Origin: Candidatus Methylomirabilota bacterium
GTDB taxonomy: Bacteria; Methylomirabilota; Methylomirabilia; Methylomirabilales; CSP1-5
Assembly: GCA_023249165.1 (NCBI GenBank)
Contig: JAHFDE010000001.1
Location: 5,243 to 37,918, forward strand
Reading direction: 5' to 3'
DNA length: 32,676 bases
The notes under the pieces are model-generated. The model did not search any database. It was not told the DNA's origin and saw nothing but the letters and a program-made list of their open reading frames with translations. Both the position numbers and the translations under genes were made by a program. This document shows, piece by piece, positions 18,557-26,779 of the stretch; position 1 is the first letter of the stretch; each line of letters starts with the position of its first letter.

Positions 18557-20987
18557 TGTCCAGGTTCGCCGCCTCCAGGGCGTGCTCCTCGATGAACTGC
18601 CGCCTGGGCTCCACCTGTTCCCCCATCAAGGTGGTAAAGATCCGTTCGGCGGCGAGCGCATCCTGCACCGTTACCTTGAGGAGCGTCCGCGTCTCCGGAT
18701 TCATGGTAGTCTGCCACAGCTGCTCCGGATTCATCTCGCCGAGGCCCTTGTACCGCTGAATGGTCATCCCCTTCTTCGCGAGGGCGAGCGCCTTCTCGTG
18801 GAGCTCGGTCCAAGAGGTCGCCTCTGCCGTCTCCCCATCGGCCTCGATCCGGAATGGGGGTCTCCCGAGGCCCTTGAGGGCAGTCACGGCCGCGTCCAGC
18901 TCGCGATACTCCACCGACCCCACCAGGGCCTGATCGATCACAGAGCGCCCCTGCGCTCCCCCCTCCCCCAGCGTGAGCACCAGACGAAAGACCTCCTGGT
19001 CCTCATCCCACTCGATCTCGCCCTCCGCCCGGGCGCTCCGGTCATCCTGGGTGCGCAGCGCCTTCAGCAGCCGCTCAAGGAGCCGCGCAACCTTGTCCTG
19101 CTCCTTGAGGTCCCCTCGCCCGATGCCGCCGATCCCGATCAGGGCCTCGACGATATCCGGGCTTCGCCCGCGCCGCTCAAGGACCCGCCGGCAGGTCTGC
19201 CACGTGGCCATCTTGCGGAGGAGGCCGATCAGCCGCTGTCCGCCGAAGGCCGCCCCCTCTGCACCGGCGTGCACCTTGAGGGTATCCGCAGCCGCTTCCA
19301 GGAGGAACTCCTCCATGGCCCGATCGTCCTTGAGATACCGCTCGACCTTGCCGCGTTTCACCCGGTAGAGGGGGGGTTGGCCGATGTACAGATGCCCCTG
19401 GTCCACGACCTGCCTGAGATGTCGGAAGAAAAAGGTCAGCAGCAGTGTCCGGATGTGCTCCCCATCCACATCGGCGTCGGTCATGATGATGATCCGGTGG
19501 TAGCGGAGCTTGCCGATGTCGAACTCCGGATCGATCCCCGCTCCGAGCGCCGAGATCATCACCCGAATCTCCACGGAGGAGAGCATCTTGTCGATCCGGG
19601 CCCGCTCCGTATTCAGGATCTTGCCCCTGAGGGGGAGGATGGCCTGAAACCGCCGATCCCGGCCCTGCTTGGCCGACCCCCCTGCCGAGTCTCCTTCGAC
19701 CAGATAGAGCTCGCACAGTGCCGGGTCCTTCTCAGAGCAGTCGGCCAGCTTCCCCGGCAGCCCATCGTCATTGAGGGGCCCCTTGCGCCGCGCCAGCTCC
19801 TTCGCCCGCCGGGCCGCCTCCCGCGCCCGGGCCGCCTCGGCCATCTTTTCCACGATGCGGCGGCCGATGCCCGGGTTTTCTTCCAGGAACTCCCCCAGCT
19901 TCTCATTGACGATGGTCTCCACGAGGCCCTTCATGTCCGGGTTGTTGAGGCGGGCCTTGGTCTGCCCCTCAAACTGGGGGTTGGAGAGCTTGACGCTGAT
20001 CACGGCGGTCAACCCCTCACGGATGTCATCGCCGGTCAGGGTCGCCTTGAGGTTCTTCAGGAGGTCGCGGCCCGCCGCATAGCTGTTGATGGTGCGGGTG
20101 AGGGCGGACCGGAAGCCGATGAGGTGCGTCCCTCCGTCACGGGTGTTGATGTTATTGGCGAAAGAAAAGACCGTCTCGCTATAGCCGTCGTTATACTGGA
20201 TCGCGACCTCGACGACCGTCCCGTTCCGCGTCTCCTCGATATAGATCGGCTTGGGGTGGAGGATCGCCTTGTTCTCGTTCAACAATTCCACAAAGGCCTT
20301 GATGCCCCCGCTATAGTAGAACTCGCGTGTCTGCTGGACCCGCTCATCGGCCAGGATGAGTCGGAGGCCTTTGTTCAGGAAGGCCAGCTCGCGTAGCCGG
20401 TTGCTGAGCGTATCCAGGCTGAAGGTTCGGTCCGCAAAGATTTCTCCGTCCGGGGAAAAGGTGATCCGCGTCCCGCCCTTCCGAGCCTTTCCAATCTCCT
20501 CGAGCTCCCCGGCCGGCTTCCCCCGCTCGTACCGCTGCAGATACCTCTTGCCGTCGCGCCAGATCTCGACCTCGAGCCACTCGGAGAGGGCGTTCACCAC
20601 CGAAACGCCCACCCCGTGCAGGCCGCCGGCGACCTTATATGCGGAGCTATCAAACTTGCCGCCGGCATGAAGCGTGGTCAGCACGACCTCGACCGCCGGC
20701 CGGCCGGTCTGCTCATGAATATCCACCGGGATCCCGCGGCCGTTGTCCACCACCGTCACGCTGTTGTCGAGGTGAATGGTCGCCTCGATGCGATCGCAGA
20801 AGCCTGCCAGCGCCTCATCAACGCTGTTGTCAACGACCTCGTACACCAGGTGGTGAAGTCCCTCGGGGCCGGTGCCGCCGATATACATCGCGGGCCGCTT
20901 CCGCACGGCCTCAAGCCCTTCCAGGACCTTGATCTGCTCCGCGCTGTATGTCGGAGCCTCCTGAGCTCCTTGTCGGTCTTCTACCAT
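18552..20987 (-). CDS. gyrB: DNA gyrase subunit B, long form
   Basis: 811 residues. The N-terminal GHKL ATPase has EVVDNSVDEALAG (about 49-61), DNGRGIPVD and GGLHGVGVSVVNAL. The Toprim domain has EGDSAGGSAKQGRDRRFQ and the metal-binding DADVDGEHIRTLLL. The C-terminal QRYKGLGEMNPEQLW completes gyrase B. Between Toprim and the C-terminal tail there is an insertion of roughly 170 residues (from about VHAGAEGAAFGGQRLIGLL), as in the long GyrBs of E. coli and other Gram-negatives; short forms have about 640 residues. ATG at 20987 follows AGGGGGGTGG. dnaN lies upstream, with an intrinsic terminator between. recF, often located here, is absent. Confidence 0.97.
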   Translation of the reverse strand: MVEDRQGAQEAPTYSAEQIKVLEGLEAVRKRPAMYIGGTGPEGLHHLVYEVVDNSVDEALAGFCDRIEATIHLDNSVTVVDNGRGIPVDIHEQTGRPAVEVVLTTLHAGGKFDSSAYKVAGGLHGVGVSVVNALSEWLEVEIWRDGKRYLQRYERGKPAGELEEIGKARKGGTRITFSPDGEIFADRTFSLDTLSNRLRELAFLNKGLRLILADERVQQTREFYYSGGIKAFVELLNENKAILHPKPIYIEETRNGTVVEVAIQYNDGYSETVFSFANNINTRDGGTHLIGFRSALTRTINSYAAGRDLLKNLKATLTGDDIREGLTAVISVKLSNPQFEGQTKARLNNPDMKGLVETIVNEKLGEFLEENPGIGRRIVEKMAEAARAREAARRAKELARRKGPLNDDGLPGKLADCSEKDPALCELYLVEGDSAGGSAKQGRDRRFQAILPLRGKILNTERARIDKMLSSVEIRVMISALGAGIDPEFDIGKLRYHRIIIMTDADVDGEHIRTLLLTFFFRHLRQVVDQGHLYIGQPPLYRVKRGKVERYLKDDRAMEEFLLEAAADTLKVHAGAEGAAFGGQRLIGLLRKMATWQTCRRVLERRGRSPDIVEALIGIGGIGRGDLKEQDKVARLLERLLKALRTQDDRSARAEGEIEWDEDQEVFRLVLTLGEGGAQGRSVIDQALVGSVEYRELDAAVTALKGLGRPPFRIEADGETAEATSWTELHEKALALAKKGMTIQRYKGLGEMNPEQLWQTTMNPETRTLLKVTVQDALAAERIFTTLMGEQVEPRRQFIEEHALEAANLDI

Positions 20988-21029
20988 CACCACCCCCCTA
21001 CACGTTCGACCCCCCCATTGCCTCCCGCC

Positions 21030-21080
21030 AAAAAAAATCCGCCCCCGCTGTCCGAGAACGTCCCGGGTGGGGCGGGGCGG
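21030..21080 (-). terminator. Rho-independent terminator between dnaN and gyrB
   Basis: On the minus strand, just after the dnaN stop, a GC stem (CCGCCCCGCCCC against GGGGGCGG) is followed by A and eight T residues (21030-21037). It ends only 43 bp before the gyrB start codon. Confidence 0.75.
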
Positions 21081-21093
21081 AAGGACACGGGGA

Positions 21094-22197
21094 TCAGATC
21101 CGCATGGGCATAATGACGCAGCTGAAGCCCTCCCCTTTGTGCGGCTCGAACAGGGCGGGGGACAACGGATCGTGGACGTGCATCGAGACCTCCGACTCCT
21201 CCACCACACCCAAGAAGTCCAGGAGGTACCTGGCGTTGAACCCGACGGTGGTCTCGGCCCCTCGATACTCCATAGAAAGCTCCTCCCTCGCCTCGCCGAG
21301 ATCGATATTCGTACAGGAGATGATGAGGCGCCCCGCCTTCAGCTCCAGAACGGTTGGCGTCGCCCGATCCCCCGCAATCGTCGAGGTGCGGCGAAGAGCG
21401 CCGAGGAGTTCGTCCCGGCGGAGCACGGCTTTCGGACCGCTCGGAGACGGGAGGACCTGCTGGTAGTTGGGGAACTGTCCTTCAATCAGCCGAGTGATCA
21501 AGCGGCTATGGCTCAGGAGGAAGGCAAGCTGGTGGTCCAGGGGAACCAGGCGAACATCCCCTGTCTCCTCCTTGAGCATCTTCCCGAGCTCTGACAGGGC
21601 CTTCCGTGGGATGATGGCCTCGAGCCCTCGTTCCTTCACTCCCTTTCCGATGGGGGCCTTGACGAGTGAGAGGCGATGACCGTCTGTAGCCACCATACAG
21701 AGATCCACTTCTGTCACCTGCAAAAAAGCTCCCGTCAGGGTCGGTCGCGTCTGATCCGTGGAAACGGCAATGAGGGTCTTTGGGATCATCGTTCGAAGCG
21801 TCTCAGTGGTGATGGTGATGCCGACCCCCTCAGGGACCTTGGGAAGGGCGGGGAAGTCTTCCGGTCCGATCCCCTTCAGACGGAAGGCCGATTTCGCACA
21901 GACGATCTCTACATTTTTTCCCTCTTCCCACCGAAGGTCGATTGGGGCATCGGGCAGCTCGCGCACGATCTCGTACAGTTTTTTTCCCGAGACCGCCACA
22001 GCGCCGTCGTGCATGACCTCACCCTCAAGGGAGGTCTGGATACTGACGTCGAGGTCGGTGCCTGAGAGGGTAATGGTGTTTCCTCTTCCCTCGAGAAGGA
22101 GGTGGGAGAGGACCGGAAGAGTTCTCTTTGCCTCGATAACGCCCTGGACCTGCGCCAAGGTGCTCAAGAATGCATTCCGACCCACTTGGGCACGCAT
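21094..22197 (-). CDS. dnaN: DNA polymerase III beta subunit (sliding clamp)
   Basis: 367 residues, the usual length of the clamp protomer. Recognisable segments are TLPVLSHLLLEG (about 27-38), LSGTDLDVSIQT, the middle-domain ATDGHRLSLVK and the conserved C-terminal PHKGEGFSCVIMPMRI (the family ends with MPM/LR). It forms the ring dimer that tethers polymerase III; the clamp loader is encoded at dnaX in this window. ATG at 22197 follows GGGGAGGAAGG; GTG at 22200 is possible. It is the first gene on the minus side of the origin region. dnaA, which usually precedes dnaN, is missing from the upstream gap. Confidence 0.97.
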   Translation of the reverse strand: MRAQVGRNAFLSTLAQVQGVIEAKRTLPVLSHLLLEGRGNTITLSGTDLDVSIQTSLEGEVMHDGAVAVSGKKLYEIVRELPDAPIDLRWEEGKNVEIVCAKSAFRLKGIGPEDFPALPKVPEGVGITITTETLRTMIPKTLIAVSTDQTRPTLTGAFLQVTEVDLCMVATDGHRLSLVKAPIGKGVKERGLEAIIPRKALSELGKMLKEETGDVRLVPLDHQLAFLLSHSRLITRLIEGQFPNYQQVLPSPSGPKAVLRRDELLGALRRTSTIAGDRATPTVLELKAGRLIISCTNIDLGEAREELSMEYRGAETTVGFNARYLLDFLGVVEESEVSMHVHDPLSPALFEPHKGEGFSCVIMPMRI

Positions 22198-22247
22198 CAC
22201 CTTCCTCCCCGCTTCACTCCCATTATGAGTTCATGGTTCTCTTAATC

Positions 22248-22253
22248 ATTATA
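22248..22253 (-). promoter_or_regulatory. Likely -10 box of dnaN
   Basis: TATAAT on the minus strand, 51 bp upstream of the dnaN start. No good -35 hexamer sits 17 bp further upstream; that stretch is part of the TCTCTATA/TATAGAGA palindrome, which could be a regulatory site. Confidence 0.45.
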
Positions 22254-22829
22254 CAAGAGCGATCTCTCTATAACCTATAGAGATAATATCTTAAGTCGTA
22301 GAGGATAGGAGGCCTTGTGGAAATACGGAAAGCATCGAAAGTGAATAGGTCTGCCTTGGGACAGAGAATGGAATGCCATGGGGATTAAACGGGAAAACAC
22401 GTCGAATTCCTCCCCTCTCCCCACCTCCCCACATCTTTTCCATTGAGGTTCCCTGACTTATCAACTCCTCGCGGCGGGCGCCCGATCTTCCTCACTTCAC
22501 GAGGGCAACATCTCGTGAAGCCGCTCCACTTCTGGCCTGATTCGTTTCCACACGGGCCAAGCCGCAGCAGGCGTGCGTTTATTCTCTCGACCCCCCTTCA
22601 GAGCTCTTAGGACAAGGCTTTGAGTTACTCACAAGATTGTCCACATGTGTGGAAAACCCATAAAGTCCTTTAAATTCAAATAGTTGGGTTCCATATCAAG
22701 AACGGATGTACGATCGGACCCCGGGATTTTTGGCAAGGCCGGGGGTGCAACTTCGCACAGTTCTTATAGCACGCGGGCCCCACAATTACAACTACTTTTT
22801 GCCCTCCACCGGGCCGGTGTGGATTGAAA

Positions 22830-22858
22830 TTGACAAGTGAATCGCAGAGGACTACGAT
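22830..22858 (+). promoter_or_regulatory. Sigma70-type promoter of the rpmH operon
   Basis: TTGACA (22830-22835), 17 bp, TACGAT (22853-22858). The predicted start lies about 40 bp before the rpmH GTG. One DnaA-box-like site (22818-22826) abuts the -35 element, so DnaA could influence this promoter. Confidence 0.65.
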
Positions 22859-22902
22859 TAGGCGCTTTAGCGGAGTGGCGTTACTCGGAGAGGGCGTGAG
22901 GA

Positions 22903-23040
22903 GTGAAGCGCACCTATCAACCGAGCCGCATTAAGCGAAAACGCACCCACGGATTTCGCCAGCGGATGAGGAGCAAGGGGGGCCAGCGAGTCTTGGCCCG
23001 CCGGCGGGCCAAGGGGAGAAAGCGGCTGGCAGTGACGTAG
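22903..23040 (+). CDS. rpmH: 50S ribosomal protein bL34
   Basis: A 45-residue, very basic protein. Translation gives MKRTYQPSRIKRKRTHGFRQ followed by RMRSKGGQRVLARRRAKGRK, which is the bL34 signature over its full length. GTG at 22903 follows GTGAGGA. The next gene, rnpA, starts on the base after the TAG stop, the standard rpmH-rnpA arrangement beside oriC. Confidence 0.97.
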   Translation: MKRTYQPSRIKRKRTHGFRQRMRSKGGQRVLARRRAKGRKRLAVT

Positions 23041-23439
23041 GTGGGGCATCGGTTTTCGAGGGCGGACCGTATTCGCGCCACGAAGGAGTTTCGGGAAGTC
23101 ATCCGCGGCGGCGAAAAGGTCTCTGGCCGAGGCGTCAGCGTCTTTGTGTACCGTCGTGACCGCCCTGGACAGAGGTTGGGGCTCGCCGTCGCTTCGCGCC
23201 TCAGTGGCGCGGTCGCTCGGAATCGCATCAAACGGCGGCTGCGGGAGTACGTTCGCCTGAACCGGGCCAAGATGGCGGACGGACTCGACCTGGTCGTGGT
23301 GGTGCATCGAGATCTCTCTGGCGGCGACGCCGAGACCTTCCGGGAGATTGTTGCGGACCTGTTCAGACGGGCCGGGCTCCTTCGTGACCTCCCTCCTCAC
23401 TATGCGGAAGAATCGGCACGCCCATCCAGGTCTCGCTAG
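23041..23439 (+). CDS. rnpA: Ribonuclease P protein component
   Basis: 132 residues. The N-terminal FSRADRIRATKEFREVIRGG and the RNR motif ARNRIKRRLREYVR (about 59-72) identify RNase P protein; the later DLVVVVHRD strand and AETFREIVADLFRRAGLL helix complete the fold. It assists the catalytic RNA in removing 5' leaders from tRNAs such as those in this window. Translation probably starts with GTG at 23041, directly abutting the rpmH stop, so the two genes are coupled. The 3' end overlaps yidD by 38 bp. Confidence 0.96.
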   Translation: MGHRFSRADRIRATKEFREVIRGGEKVSGRGVSVFVYRRDRPGQRLGLAVASRLSGAVARNRIKRRLREYVRLNRAKMADGLDLVVVVHRDLSGGDAETFREIVADLFRRAGLLRDLPPHYAEESARPSRSR

Positions 23440-23641
23440 CCTTGGCCTAAAGGCGATCGCGCTGTATCGGCGGTTTCTCTCCCCACTCTTCCCCCCCGCC
23501 TGCCGGTTTGTCCCCACGTGCTCGGCCTACGCCGAGGAAGCAATTCGCAGGTACGGGCTGGTTCAAGGAATCATCCTATCCGTTCGGCGGTTGCTCAGAT
23601 GTCATCCCCTTCACCCCGGGGGAATTGATCCGGTGCGCTGA
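23402..23641 (+). CDS. yidD: Membrane protein insertion efficiency factor YidD
   Basis: 79 residues from ATG at 23402. The family pattern is complete: ALYRRFLSPLFPPACRFVPT, then CSAYAEEAIRRYG, LSVRRLLRCHPLHPGG and DPV at the end. YidD assists YidC/Sec-dependent membrane insertion. The start lies inside rnpA, and no clear ribosome site precedes it, so translation may depend on rnpA translation. An in-frame ATG at 23348 would add 18 unlike residues. Confidence 0.94.
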   Translation: MRKNRHAHPGLASLGLKAIALYRRFLSPLFPPACRFVPTCSAYAEEAIRRYGLVQGIILSVRRLLRCHPLHPGGIDPVR

Positions 23642-23668
23642 GGGAAGGCGGGTACGCGGGAGGCAGCC

Positions 23669-25354
23669 GTGACTCAATTGCCAGACCCCGATCGAGGAGA
23701 CATGGAGCGGAGGGCCATTGCGGCCGCCGCCCTGGCCGTCATCGTTCTCCTGGCGTACCAGGCCTTTTTCACGCCGGCCCCTCCGCCGACCGAGCCAAAG
23801 AAGGAGGCGGCCGAGGAGAAACCTGCGGCACAGGTGGTAGCACCTCAGCCCCAAGCCAGGAGCCCACGGCTCGTCGGGGCGCCCAGGCGAGGCGAACGGG
23901 AAGAGGCGATCACGCTTGAAACCGACCTGGTCAAGGTGGTCCTGACCAATCGGGGAGGCGGGATTCGGAGCTGGCAGCTCAAACAGTACCAGGAGGACAG
24001 CGGGTTCGTCGATCTCGTGGGGCTGCTCCCCGACCGCAGCACGCCCACTCCTCTTGCCGTCTGGGTCGAAGGGGGAGAGGGAAGGCAGGGGCTCTATCGG
24101 GTCGTGGAACGACCCGCGCTCGACCCCACCACACCCCAGCGGGTCGTGATGGAGTTTCAGGAAGCTTCAGGGATCGTGCTGGAGAAGACGCTGCTGCTCT
24201 ATCCGGGGCGGTACCTGGCCGATGTCGAGATACGGGTCCAGAATGTGGGGAGCGTGCCCCACCAGGGCACTCTTCGCCTCGAGTGGGGACCCAGCCTACG
24301 CCTTGGAGCCCCGGATCAGCAAGTCGGCTCGGTCTCTATCGTCGCCCGAATTGACGGGAAGATCATCACTCCACCCCTGGAAAAGAGTGACCAGGAGACC
24401 GCCAAATCCGGGGCCGTCTCGTGGACGGCCATTCAGGACCGCTATTTCACCGCAGCCTTCATCCCCGCAGAGCCGGCTCCGTCAAGTGTCGCCGGAAAGG
24501 ACGCCGAAGGGAGGCCGGTTGTAGGTCTTCTGTACCCGACGATGAAGATCCCCCCCGGTGGAGAGACAAGGGTGACACTCGAGCTCTTTGCCGGGCCGAA
24601 GGAGATCGCGAGGCTCCGGGAGGCGGGGCACGATCTGCAGAAGCTCGTGGATCTGGGCTGGTTCGATTTTCTGGCCCGACCGGCCCTCTATTTCCTCCGG
24701 TTTCTCCACAGCTTCACCGGCAACTACGGCGTCGCCATCATCATTATCACCATCCTGCAAAAGGTCGGCTTCTACCCCCTCGCGCAGAAGAGCCACAAGT
24801 CGATGCATGCGATGCAGGCGTTACAGCCGAAGATCCAGGCGATCAAGGAGCGGTACAAGAACAATCCGCAAAAGGTGAATCAGGAGACGATGGAGCTATA
24901 CAAGCGCCACGGCGTCAATCCCCTGGGCGGCTGCCTCCCCATGGTGATCCAAATCCCGATCTTCATCGCCCTCTACAACGCGCTGGCCAGCTCGGTCGAG
25001 TTGTGGCGTGCCCCGTTTGCACTCTGGATTGACAACCTCTCGGTCGCGGATACCCTCTTTGTCGTGCCCTTCCCCATCCCATACATTGGGGAGGCGTTCG
25101 CGGTTCGCGGCCTCCCCGTGATCATGGGAATCAGCATGTTCATCCAGCAGAAGATGAGCCCTACGGGCGGGGACCCCCGCCAGGCCCAGATGATGCTCTA
25201 TCTCATGCCGGTCATGTTCACCTTCATCTTTTGGGGGATGCCGTCGGGACTCGTCCTGTACTGGCTGGTGAACAATGTCCTCCAGATCGGACACCAATAC
25301 CAGATGAACCGAGGACGCGGTCTCTCGGTGGGTGCGGGACAGGAGGCGCGGTGA
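23669..25354 (+). CDS. yidC: Membrane protein insertase YidC, Gram-negative type
   Basis: 561 residues from GTG at 23669 (ribosome site GGGAGG at 5 bp). ATG at 23702 gives 550 residues and a start (MERRAIAAAAL) closer to the family, but its GAGGAG is only 2 bp away. A first membrane segment lies at about 17-33. A proline-rich linker and a large periplasmic domain (about 60-330) follow, as in Gram-negative YidC/Oxa1. The insertase core begins at SFTGNYGVAIIIITILQKVG and contains the KSHKSMHAMQALQPKIQAIK cytoplasmic loop and three further hydrophobic helices (MVIQIPIFIALYNAL, VIMGISMFIQQ, MPVMFTFIFWGMPSGLVLYW). It inserts and folds inner-membrane proteins. Confidence 0.96.
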   Translation: MTQLPDPDRGDMERRAIAAAALAVIVLLAYQAFFTPAPPPTEPKKEAAEEKPAAQVVAPQPQARSPRLVGAPRRGEREEAITLETDLVKVVLTNRGGGIRSWQLKQYQEDSGFVDLVGLLPDRSTPTPLAVWVEGGEGRQGLYRVVERPALDPTTPQRVVMEFQEASGIVLEKTLLLYPGRYLADVEIRVQNVGSVPHQGTLRLEWGPSLRLGAPDQQVGSVSIVARIDGKIITPPLEKSDQETAKSGAVSWTAIQDRYFTAAFIPAEPAPSSVAGKDAEGRPVVGLLYPTMKIPPGGETRVTLELFAGPKEIARLREAGHDLQKLVDLGWFDFLARPALYFLRFLHSFTGNYGVAIIIITILQKVGFYPLAQKSHKSMHAMQALQPKIQAIKERYKNNPQKVNQETMELYKRHGVNPLGGCLPMVIQIPIFIALYNALASSVELWRAPFALWIDNLSVADTLFVVPFPIPYIGEAFAVRGLPVIMGISMFIQQKMSPTGGDPRQAQMMLYLMPVMFTFIFWGMPSGLVLYWLVNNVLQIGHQYQMNRGRGLSVGAGQEAR

Positions 25355-26748
25355 GCGCACTCGAACCGGGCGATCCCTTCCAGGACACCATTGCCGCGAT
25401 TGCCACCCCTCCGGGGGAGGGGAGTATCGGGGTTGTCCGCCTGAGTGGACCCCACGCCCTGGAGGTGGCTTCCCACGTTTTCGTGTCCTCGTTCGGTAGA
25501 GACCCCCGCCGATTTGCAAGCCATACGATCCACCATGGCCATGTGGTCGACTCGGGCACCGGGGCGGTGATTGACGAGGTTGTCCTTGTGTTCATGAAGG
25601 GACCGAGATCTTACACCGGAGAGGATGTGGTGGAACTGCAAGGCCATGGCGGAAGGGTCTCCCTCGAAGCGATCCTCAATCTCACCCTCCGCCACGGGGC
25701 ACGGCCTGCCCTGGCTGGAGAGTTTACCCGGCGCGCCTTCTTGAACGGCCGACTCGACCTGGCTCAGGCCGAGGCGGTCCTAGAGGTCGTTCGGGCGAGG
25801 ACCGAGGCCGGCCTTGCCGCGGCCGTGCGACAACTTCGAGGGGGGCTCTCGGGGCGCGTCGAGGGGCTTCGGGCAGAGCTCCTCTCGGTGGTGGCGAGCC
25901 TTGAGGCCTCGGTCGATTTTCCCGAGGAGGGGTTCGATTTTCCGGCGGTCGGTGAGCTCGAAAAGCAGATCTATCGCATCGAGGAGGGCGTAGGGGTCCT
26001 TATTCAGCAAGCGAGGGATGGACGGCTTCTCCGGGAGGGGGCGACCGTCGTGATCGCCGGCCGGCCCAATGTGGGCAAATCGAGCCTCTTGAATGCCCTG
26101 CTCGGGAGGGAGCGGGCGATTGTCTCAGTGGTTCCGGGGACGACTCGGGACACCGTGGAAGAGGAGCTCGAGATCCGTGGGTTCCCTATCCGCCTGATCG
26201 ATACCGCGGGGCTGCGAGAGGAGCCCCAGGACCCGATCGAGATGGAGGGCCTACGCCGGACCCGGGAGGCCGTAGGGCGGGCCGATGTCACCATCGTCGT
26301 CGTGGATGGCAGCGAGCCGATTGCGCCCCTCGATCTCAACGCCTGGTCAGAGTCGCCGGAACCGCGAATCCTTGTGGCTAACAAGAGCGATCTTGAGCCC
26401 GCCGCCCAGTCGGCCGCCTACCAGGACCGGTTCGGGGTGGAGCCCCTCTTCACTTCGGCGCGCACCCGACAAGGGGTGGAGGGCCTCCGGAGTGAGATAG
26501 GCCGGCTCCTCGGCGGGGACGCGGCGGGCGAGGCGATCATGATGGTGGGCCCGAGACATCGGGAGGCTTTGGAGCGGGCCGAGAGGCAGCTTGAGCGGGC
26601 GCGCCGTGGCCTGGGGGAGGGCATCTCGGTTGAGCTTACCGTCCTGGATGTTCGTGGGGCACTCCACGCGCTGGGCGAGATCGTGGGGGAGACCGTGACA
26701 GAGGAGATTCTCGACCAAATCTTTCGGGACTTTTGTATCGGGAAGTAG
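25351..26748 (+). CDS. mnmE: tRNA uridine-5-carboxymethylaminomethyl modification GTPase
   Basis: 465 residues. The N-terminal folate-binding domain starts DTIAAIATPPGEGSIGVVRL. The G domain holds GRPNVGKSSLLNALL (about 233-247), TTRDTVEE, DTAGLREE and NKSD. The C-terminal CxGK motif is FCIGK at the very end. MnmE works with MnmG to modify wobble U34 of several tRNAs; mnmG is not next door here. GTG at 25351 overlaps the yidC TGA (GTGA) and follows AGGAGG, so it is translationally coupled to yidC. Confidence 0.97.
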   Translation: MSALEPGDPFQDTIAAIATPPGEGSIGVVRLSGPHALEVASHVFVSSFGRDPRRFASHTIHHGHVVDSGTGAVIDEVVLVFMKGPRSYTGEDVVELQGHGGRVSLEAILNLTLRHGARPALAGEFTRRAFLNGRLDLAQAEAVLEVVRARTEAGLAAAVRQLRGGLSGRVEGLRAELLSVVASLEASVDFPEEGFDFPAVGELEKQIYRIEEGVGVLIQQARDGRLLREGATVVIAGRPNVGKSSLLNALLGRERAIVSVVPGTTRDTVEEELEIRGFPIRLIDTAGLREEPQDPIEMEGLRRTREAVGRADVTIVVVDGSEPIAPLDLNAWSESPEPRILVANKSDLEPAAQSAAYQDRFGVEPLFTSARTRQGVEGLRSEIGRLLGGDAAGEAIMMVGPRHREALERAERQLERARRGLGEGISVELTVLDVRGALHALGEIVGETVTEEILDQIFRDFCIGK

Positions 26749-26779
26749 GTATGGACGGGCTGAGCAGGGGACGTGCTCT

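Larger units (their letters stand above)
22201..22902. other. Candidate chromosomal replication origin (oriC), 702-bp gene-free region
   Basis: Divergent dnaN and rpmH flank the region, where gene strand and base skew switch. DnaA-box-like 9-mers (TTWTNCACA) on the plus strand are TTACTCACA (22625), TTGTCCACA (22637) and GTTTCCACA (22544). On the minus strand they are TTTTCCACA (22648-22656, exact), ATTTCCACA (22316-22324) and CAATCCACA (22818-22826). The pair at 22637-22656 is inverted, with A+T-rich DNA beside it (about 22653-22692). A second A+T-rich block at 22240-22295 includes the palindrome TCTCTATA-ACC-TATAGAGA. A 9-bp hairpin CTTCACGAG/CTCGTGAAG lies at 22495-22520. No protein or RNA gene is seen inside. 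Confidence 0.72.

Noticed and set aside
18450..20396. Long plus-strand open frame (648 codons) opposite gyrB
   Set aside because: It is antisense to a clear gyrB, lacks any recognisable domain and reflects high-GC codon bias. Similar long antisense frames opposite gyrA (16528-17961), dnaX (6762-8000), the aldehyde dehydrogenase (30224-31414) and the aminotransferase (31425-32564) were rejected for the same reason.
22321..22900. A short dnaA fragment or other gene in the origin gap
   Set aside because: All frames are interrupted frequently and no DnaA motif is visible.
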